28,528 nt of DNA from assembly GCA_905221605.1 (NCBI GenBank), contig CAJNDS010002679.1:1152501-1181028 (forward strand). The letters run 5' to 3'. The translations under genes were made by a program, and so were the position numbers. This DNA is from Symbiodinium natans (taxonomy: Eukaryota > Sar > Dinophyceae > Suessiales > Symbiodiniaceae). The notes beneath the pieces were generated by a model, which saw only the letters and a program-made list of their open reading frames with translations, had not been told where the DNA came from and searched no databases. Shown one piece after another: positions 17,668 through 26,400 of this stretch; position 1 is the first letter of the stretch, and each line of letters starts with the position of its first letter.

Positions 17668-18558
17668 ACCGGGGAGGCCACGCACAAGCGGACGTGACTT
17701 TTGCACACAAAAGCGGACCCAGAATCTGGCCTCGGAACAATTTCCTGCGCAAAGACCCGGAGCACATATGGAAAACCTACTCGGACCTACTCCTGCGGAA
17801 AAATACAGCTGGGTTAGCCCCAGCGGTCACTTCTGATTCTCCCTGTGCCATCAGCATCCACCTCCACAACCTCACCTGGCAGCGCTGCAAAGCCGCACGA
17901 CACACTGCGCCGCTTGCATCTTGCCTATCTGGACGAGCGCCGACCGCATCATGTGACAAGTTCCAAAGCTTGAAGTAACGCTGAGGAAATCCATGGTGCC
18001 ATGGAAGCTCATGGAAACCCTCGCTGAAGCTTCTGACATCTTTTTCCAAAGCCGCGCAAAGCATGAGAAAACCAATCGAAACCCCGCGGAGATTTTGCAG
18101 GAACCCTCACAAAGCTCCACTGGAAGCTTTAAAGACCTGCGCGCGACCTATATAAGAAAACCCACAGAAACCCCGCGGAAACCCTGACACAGCCCTAAGA
18201 ACTAAGAAACCCACGGAAACCCCTTCAAAGCTGTCAAAAACCATGGAAAACCCACGGTAACCTTCACAAGACATTAGAAAAACCTTCCGAGAGCTTCAAA
18301 AACCTACGCAAAATCTAACAAAACCCACTGAAACCCCGCAAACCTTAGCTTTTAAAAAAACCTAGGCAAAACTTGACAAAACCCACGGACATCTGCGGAA
18401 ACCCTCACAAAACTTCAGAGAAATTCAAGGAAAACCTCCGGAAAGTTCAAAAACTGCGCGAAATCCCACGGAAACCCTCACGAAACCCTTGAGGAACCTA
18501 CCAAAACCATCCAATAGGTTTTAACACACGCACGAAATCTAAGGAAACCCACGGAAAC
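17668..18558. repeat. Segmental duplication, copy 2 (interrupted by element B)
   Basis: The 891-bp near-identical copy of 15118-16016 ends abruptly after ACGGAAAC at 18558. Copy 1 continues there with more GAAACCC repeat, while this copy switches to TGTTGAAAAACG. The break coincides with a TG end, so it is the insertion point of element B. Confidence 0.92.
18063..18558. repeat. Degenerate GAAACCC repeat field, copy 2
   Basis: Same repeat field as 15523-16120, cut off by element B at 18558. Confidence 0.85.
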
Positions 18559-19343
18559 TGTTGAAAAACGTGGTAAACATCATGGCTCACTTTTTCCTAC
18601 CACGCTCTAAAGGCAAAACAACTTTTCTCGCTTTCGACTCTTGAGCCTAAGCCTCCGGTGTCAAACTCGTTCTGCTCAGACTCAACATGCCTTAGGGCAT
18701 TTGGTGTCTTTCCTACTGCACCCATTCACTGTACCTGGATACATGCTGTACACTTAACACCCCGCCTCGGAACAGATCGAAGGCTTTAGGGCGTTCTCTT
18801 TCCTGCAGTGATTCTCACTGCTGTGCCAAAAGACGAAGAGCTGTTTCGGACTTCAAGTGTACTGAACTGGGGACATTCGTCTCCTCTAGTCCAAGGTCTT
18901 TTACCCAGTTCTTTCTGCTTTGTTTCTTGAAACATGCATAAACTCCTAACCTCGAATTTCTAGTTACACGGGCTTGTCTTAGAGTCCTCATCTTGTGAGT
19001 CTCAGCCCTGTGGCCAGCCTATGGCTCTTGTGTGGTCTTCTCTTTTACCTAACCATCTTCTTTCTTCAACTGTTCTTGCCTCTACCTGGCTGCACCTTAC
19101 ACTCCTAGTCCTGCTTCGTGAAACTCTTCGTGAAACTACTTTCTTCTTGGTGAAACTCGTGTGAATATCACAAGGCGTATTGGGGTCCTTGCTTATTCAA
19201 AAACATTCGTTGTACCTACTTTGTACTTCGTGCAATGTTCGGGGTGCTCGAACTTCTATGTACACAGCTTCAGAAAATCTATACATGCTTCACGCTGCGT
19301 TCAGTCGTCACCCTTCTCGATGCTTCTTGCTGGCTTCTTCTTC
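18559..19343 (-). repeat. Left (3') LTR and 3' untranslated region of element B; inner LTR edge unresolved
   Basis: The outer end starts TGTTGAAAAACG. No second LTR is in the window, so the inner edge cannot be placed. The sequence is pyrimidine-rich, with pyrimidine runs at about 19304-19343 that would be purine-rich in element direction. It holds ACATGC motifs at 18686, 18741, 18933 and 19284. A block at 18683-18704 resembles 3291-3312 of the element A LTR. Confidence 0.65.
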
Positions 19344-20463
19344 TTACCAGCCTTTCTTGCCACCACCACCATACTTCCATTTCCCTTTGCCTTGGTACTT
19401 CCCTTTCGGGGCGTAGTGGTAGTAGGCGTAGTCTGCGTCCCAGTAGTTCTGGCTCCAACCGTCGTCGGCGTACCAGTCCTGCTGCTGGTGCCAACTTTCT
19501 TGCTGCCAGTCTTCTTGCTCTCGACTTCTTCTTCCTCGCTTTCCTTCTTGCTGCACCTCAGGCTCATCTCTCTCTCTTCTGATTTCTGTGGGGCTCTCCC
19601 ACCTTCCTGTCTTCTTGAAGTGCTTGGTCACGAGGTTCCAGTCTTCGGCACCTTTGATCTGCGCTCCTTTCACCTGCGCTGATCCTTTCTGATCGAGCCG
19701 AACTGCTCGATACTCATTCGTGTCTTTGCAATACTCCCAGATCCAACCACAATCTGTGAACGTGACCACATTCCATCTGCCCTTTGCGTTCTTGCTACCT
19801 TTCTCTCCTCTCTGCGGTGGTTCTCGGGGCTGCTCTTCTTCTTGCTCTCTTCTTTCTTCTGTTCCTGCTGCTCCTCCTTCTTCTTTTCCTTCTTCGCTCG
19901 ACTCTGCACAGTCAGGCGGTGGTTTGTATCCTTTCTTTGTCCACCAGTTTGGATCATACCACTGGCCTTTGATCCTGACCCACAATGCTCCTTTGTGGAT
20001 CTGCCACACATTGCCTTCTGCATCCTTCTTTCCTTCTGCTCCTAGTGTGGGCTTTCCATCTTCAGATCCTGAATCTTCAACTTCAACGACTTCAATCTCC
20101 TTCATTCCTTCTCGTTCCTTCTCTGCCTGAATTTCCGCTTGGGTCTTTCGCTCCTGTGCTTCCTTCAACTCCTTCTTTGCCTTCTCCTTCTCTTCCTTCG
20201 TCGCTTCTTGGGCTTCCTGCTCCTTTCTTCTCATTTCCTCATAGGCCTCTAGCTTTGCTCTTTGCTTCTTCGCCTTCTCCTTCGCGATTGCCTCGTTCCT
20301 TTCATCTTCCTTCTCCTGTGCTTCCTTCTCCTCCTGTGCTTTCCTTTCCTGTGCTTCCTTCTCCTCTTGTGCTTTCCTCTCTTGTGCTTCCTTCTCCTCT
20401 TGGGCCTTCCTTTCTTGTGCTTCCTTCTCCTCTTGTGCCTTCTTCTCCTTTGCCTTCCTTCTT
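19344..20463 (-). CDS. Element B C-terminal part: coiled-coil end and Trp-rich domain (shifted frame)
   Basis: This frame is open from the indel at about 20,463 to the stop at 19344-19346. Its first internal ATG is at 20234, but the upstream codons continue the AQEEKEAQERK repeat of the main frame, so it is the natural end of that polyprotein. After a Lys/Glu-rich helix and an acidic stretch comes a Trp-rich segment (WQIHKGALWVRIKGQWYDPNWW, about 20,020-19,935). A Glu-rich linker and a second Trp-containing segment (GRWNVVTFTDCGWIWEY, about 19,780-19,720) follow. The last 60 residues are Gln/Trp/Tyr-rich and end in a Gly/Lys-rich tail. I know no family for the Trp-rich domain; the low-complexity tail suggests RNA or nucleoprotein contact. 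Confidence 0.8.
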
Positions 20464-23400
20464 GCTCCTCTTGTGCTTTCCTTTCCTGTGCTTCCTTCTC
20501 CTCCTGTGCTTTCCTTTCCTGTGCTGCCTTCTCCTGGGCCTCTTTCTCCTCCTGGGCCTTCTTTGCCTGCTCCTTTTGTCTCATTGCTTCGGCTTTCTTG
20601 TCTGTCTCCTCTTTCCTCCTTTGTCGTTCTGCTGCTTCAATCTTCTCCTCGTTGGCTTTCCTGATCTCTGCATTGATCCTGTCTTCCTCCTCTCTTCTTT
20701 GTTCTGCTGTTTCTAGCTCTTCTGCTTCTCTCTTTCTCTCCTCTGCTTCTTTCTTCATGTGCTTCGTGATCATGTCGTAGTCCTTCTTCAACTGCTCTCT
20801 CACCTCTTTAGCGTCTTGCTTGTAAACTTCTTTCTGCTTCTCTAGATCTTCTTTCTCTTTCTCCAGGGCTTTCCTCTCTGCTTCGGCTTCACTGTACTTC
20901 GCAACCACCTTCGCCTTCAAAGCAAATGCTTGATCACGATCTTCTTCTGCTTCCTTCGCCTTTTCTTCTGCTTCTTCTCTCTTCAACCTTTCTTCCTCCA
21001 AGGCACGTTCTTGCTTCTCCATCTTCGCGATCAGCTCGTCGAACTTCATTTTCACGGTCTCGTCGTCTTCGAGGACACCTTGCGAGCTCTTCTCTTTGTC
21101 TTCTTCTTCTTTCTTCTTTGTGACTTCACCTTCAGGCTTCTCTTCTTTGGGCGTCTCTTCTTTCTCACCCTTCTTCTCTTTCTTCTGGTTCACTGCCAAG
21201 TAGACAATGATCGTCACCAGAACAACAATCACAGCCATGCACACGGGCACGAACATCTCAAGCTCAGGCATGCTCGTGAAAACGTGTGAAAACTTCATGC
21301 TGCTGTTGCTGCTTTGACCATGTAAAACTTCTTGTTCAACTTCTTGAAGTTCTTGAGGTGGCTCTTGAGCTGTAGAAAACGGACCAAACACAAAACTCAT
21401 CAACTGCATGCAAAAATATCTTCGTGCTACAAAATCTCCTTCTTGCTGACCTGCAGATTCAACTGCAAAACCAAAAGCTGACAATAACGTCAAACCAAGT
21501 CTGCTTCCGGATACCTTTGTCAATCTTCTGACTGTAGCTGTGCTCTCTGCGGCCATTCGTTCTTCACGACCGATTGCTTCTCGATCATCATGAACTTGAA
21601 GGATGTTCAAAAGTAGCTTCATTCTCGATGCGTTGAGGGGCTTGGTCCCTAAGTCGGCAGGGTTGAAAACAGTGCTCACTGCCTTCACGCTGCATAGGCC
21701 GTTTCTGGTAACTTCTTGCAACCAGAGCATTCTCGTTGCCAAGTGCTTGATACGACCAACACCTTGCCGGTGCACAATGCCACGCGCTGCACTGCTGTCT
21801 GTGTACGCCTTCATTCGCGCTGCTTTGCCAGAAAGGAACTCTACGGCTTCTCGAATGCCAATTCCTTCTGCGACAGCACCAGTGAGTGCGTAGTACTCGG
21901 ACTCGCCACTGGAAAGTGCCACAGTTTTCTGCGTTCTTGAGTAAGAAAACGCATACTGGCCGTCCAGGAAGATGACTCCTCCTGATACAGATTTCCGGCT
22001 GCTCTTGTTGCCGGCCCAGTCGGCGTCAGAAAATACTTCAACCAGGTGACTGCCACTCTCGATGCTCTTCTCGTTCTCATTCTCGGAATCTTGCTCCAAA
22101 TTCTTGCTTCTTTGCAAGGTTGCCGTTCCAGGTCTCCCTGCTGTGTAGCAAACCGCATAGCCTGCAGTCTTCTTCAGATACAACGCGCAATGCTCGAGCT
22201 CTTTCTGCTTCTTCTGCGTAGGAGCCTTCATTCCAGTTGCCAAATTTCGGACTGCATACTGGATGTCAGGACGATCTTGGGCAAGATATAGCAGTATACC
22301 GACACAACTTCGGCACACATTCTTCTTGTTCTCGTCCAGCTCTTTTGTCTCATCGGTGTTCTGCACATTTCCTGCTGCAGGGGTAGCTTTCTCTCTTCTC
22401 GATCCAAGGCGTAGCTTCTCAAGGAGCTTGGTGAAATACTTGGTGTCAGGGCGGACAAACAACTTTCCGTCTTCATAGCTATACCTTCTCTTGAGAAAAC
22501 GCACAGACTGCTTGGAAAATCCATTGCGATAATCTTCTTCTGTCAGAAAAGGTCCTTCTACTTGTAGCTTCACCTTCTTCGCTAAAGCCTCGAGCACGGG
22601 CTTCACCACTGCTGCTTTTCCTGCTACTTGAAGGTCATCGACATGTACGATGCAAACGGATACGACCTTGCCGTTCTTGATCAAGCGAAACAACGCTGGG
22701 TTCGCGATGCTTTTCTCATAGCCTTCTTGTTGCAAAAGTTCTGCGCAAAATTCGCTCCACAGAAGACTAGCATCTCTTTGTCCAGGAAGGACACGACCAA
22801 GACGCCAGCATTTGGCTTCCATTCCGTGTACTGCTTGACTTCCTTTTCCTCGTGGAATCTTGCAGTGTACAGGTCTCTTCTGGGGAACCTGCAAAAATGC
22901 ATCTTTGATGTCAAGCGACCAAATACTCCATCGATTTGCCAATGCCAAAATTGGAATCAGCTTCGTCAACGACGGAGAGGTAGCTGGGCTGAACACATCT
23001 TCTCGCTTCGAGTTGTTATACTCTCTTGCTACCAGCCTTGCTCTTCTCTGCCAACATCTTCGTGGCTTCAGGGCTTCATGAGGAACTTCTTGTTGCCCTT
23101 CAGGGATCTCGTTCTCGCAGATGACGTTTTCTGACTCCCGAAATCTCCAGTCGAAAACCAGCTTTGTTGTCAACCAAACAACTTCTTTGTTCTCTTCTTG
23201 CTCCATGGGCACCTCTTCTATGACACCCATCTTTGTCAATCTGGAAACTTCTTTTCCTGCTGCGGCATCATCAAAGATCTCGAGGTCTTCTTCTGCGAGT
23301 TGAGGAGGTCCTGCTTCCTGTGAGAAGAAACTTTCTGGAAGGACTTGAACTTCTTCTTGTTGCTCTTCATCACTCCATTCATCTTCTGTCTCAAAGTCAC

Positions 23401-26400
23401 CAGCTTCACTGCCTGCAAAGCAATCTTCTTCTTCGTCCGACCTCTCATCATTGTCGGGCATTCTTTCTGCTCTCATCACCGAAGACGATGCTCCAGGTCC
23501 AAACCTGGGAAGCTCAACTCTTGTTCTTGGGATCTTGCTTGGTGAACCAACACATTCAAAGTCTGGTTTGCTTTCTCGATCCATCTTTGCTTCTTCAGGA
23601 ATTTCTTCTCTTTCATCTTCATGCTCGGAAACCATATCTGCCAGAGGATCATGCTCATCATGAACAAGCTCGAACTCTTCAAGCATTCCTTCTGCATCTC
23701 TCCTTGCTTTCTCCTCATCACTTGTTGGAGGATCAGAGGCGGCTTCGTCTGCAACTTCATCTTCAAGGCTCTTTCGTTCTTCACCTGCTGCAACTGCTGG
23801 AAGAACAATCTGCGGAGAAACCAATCTTTTCTGAGGTAGTACTCGGCTGCCAAGTGTGTTGTTCTTGATCGACCAAGTGAAAACGTTCACGCTGCTGATG
23901 GCCTTCGCGTCGTAAGCTTCACCAACTGGTCTCGCACTTCTTGATGCGTGAATGCCATCGCTCTGGAAAGTAAGCCACATTCCAGATTCAGTCTTGCCGA
24001 GGAACACTCCGAACGTCCACAAACGGTCACCTTTGCGCTTCGGTCTCAAGCGTTTCACCATAATCGTGCTTGCAAATGGTACGAGTTCTCCTCGATACGG
24101 TTGGCCTGTCATGAACTCATACGGCGTCTTTCCTGTTGCTGAGGACCGATGAAAACGGTTGAGTAGCCACGCAGAGTGTCGCATTGCCCACGACATCAGT
24201 GGGTGTTCATGGCTAAGAGGAAGTTCTGTCTTCACTCTGACCTCATCCAGGATACAATTCGCATGCCTTCTGACTGTTTGGACTGCACGCTCGGCCAAAC
24301 CATTGCTTTCGTGATCATGGGGTACACTTGAAAGAAGTGTAGTGCTCAGGCCATGCGCTCCACGCATTTTCTGGAGTGCAATCTTCAAGCTTCTGCAAAC
24401 ACCTTCATTGTCTGCCTTCACATTGATTTCTGAGTACCCAAGCTGCAGTGTAGCTGTAGTCAACGCTTCGGTCATGTGCCTCAGCGCATCTGCGCCTCCT
24501 CTTCTTGCTACGGGCACGGCGACAAACCACTTGGACCATGCATCGTTCGCGATCAGCGTGACCATGGGCTGCGCCTCAGAGCTGCTCGTTGAGGTGTACG
24601 CAAAGTCGAAACAGAGTGTTGACTTGCTGCTCTCTTCAGCGGGGGAGCGAGTCAATTCGCTCTTCCGATGCTGATTTTCTTTCGCCCGAGTGGCGACGCA
24701 ATGCTCACACCAGCCAGCAAATGGCAGGTGCGTCAGGTTGTGTAGCATCACTTCCTGCTCATTGGGGCGTTCTTCGCGCTTCCTCATCAGCGGCGCGACT
24801 TGCGCTTCATACTGCCTGCGCCCGAGGGCTAGGCTGTCTGCCGCTTCGCGCTCCTGAGCTGCGCGAGACAAGCGCTTCAGCATCTGTTCTTTGCTGCCAC
24901 TGCTTGGTACTTCAAATTCACGACAAAGTTGACGTAAAATCTGCACGCTGCTATTCTTGCTGTACTCATAGCCATCGTAGGTGAACACAAGAGAATCTCG
25001 TTCAACTTCACCTCGAGGGGCTTCTTCCATCTGCACATCTTCTGGGAGGAAACTTTTCTTTTCTTCTTCAAGCTTCTGTCTCTTTGCCTCTTGCTCTTGT
25101 GCACTGCTTCTTCTATCTTCACGAACAGGTTCTTTGAGACGAAATCTGGTCTGACCATACCACGGCAAAGCGAATGCTTCTTCAGGAGGTTCTGTGTCTC
25201 TGCTCCAATCATCTTCGTCTTCATACAAATTCGTGGCATAGACACACTCGCCAATAGTGTATCTCCAGGACGTCAAATTCTCAATGTCCGTGGGCATTCC
25301 AGCTACGTTCTCAGGGTTGAACTTGTGGGTGCGCGGCGTGTTGCGGTACCGCACAAGTTCCGTACCAGCCTTCTCGATGCTCCACGTGTCGCTGGTTCTT
25401 GCTTCTTGTTCTTGGCGTTCATCTTTCTTCAAGGGGATGCCCAAGACATTCAGCGGGATAACTCGTGACGACAATGCTGTCACCACTTCAAATTCCCCGC
25501 CTGCGCTGATATCCTCAAACGGGTCCATCTTCTGCGCATACTTCTTGCACACTTCAACGGCTTTCCATGTACCATCTTCTATCTTGATCATCGTGCTTCT
25601 GTACGGAAAATCCTCCGTACGGTACATGTCCGTGGGATCTTTGTACTTCGACTGCGCCGGGGAGTAGTGCACAACCACAATGCTGTCTGTATCATGCCAG
25701 CCAGGTTCTTGCTTTCTTGCTGCATCAGCTATGTGGGAGTTCAGCTGAATGACGGTGCGAACGTGTTCCTGCTCCAGGTTCACATAGGCTTCGCTCTCAT
25801 ACCTCTTTCCTGCTTTCAAATAAGCATAAGTAGCCAGCGAGTTCTTGTGGTAGTGAACAGGGATGTCTGACATTCCGTCTGACAACATCAAGCCATCATC
25901 CTTCTTGACAATCTCCCAGCCATTTTTGAGTAGCTTTCCGACTGCCAACAAAGGATTGACCACATTCGCAACGATGAAGCATTCTTGCATCTTGACTGCT
26001 TCTTGCTTCGAGCTGAACATAGTCAAGTTGATTGCTCTCTTTCCTTTTACAGGAATCTTTCTTCCTTGTGCGTCTCTGATGCCTGAATCGTTCTTCTTCT
26101 TCACAGGCACTCCCTCTTTGCCAAGCCACAGAGGAATGAGGCTGACATCGGCGCCATTGTCCAAGATCACTTCTATCTTCTCATAGACAGGACTGCTCTC
26201 ATAAAATGATTCTTGGACTGCACGAACACAAAGGTTGCAATCTTCTTCGTGCTCACAACCATCTTTCCACCACAACATCAAAGGATCATCTTCTTCTTGG
26301 TGCTCGTGTTCTTCTTCTTCTTGCTCTGCATCGCTAAGCTGAAATTCTTCAACACGTAGCACACGACCAAAATAGTCAATCTCAAGTTCTTCTTCTGCCT

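Noticed and set aside
18640-18647. CTTGAGCC in the LTR of element B as a second spliced-leader relic
   Set aside because: Only 8 bases match, and the same 8-mer also occurs inside Gag of element A near 12,168, so it is not significant alone.
20262-20780. Leu/Ser/Cys-rich plus-strand open frames opposite the element B coiled coil
   Set aside because: They are antisense shadows of the Lys/Glu-rich coding repeat.
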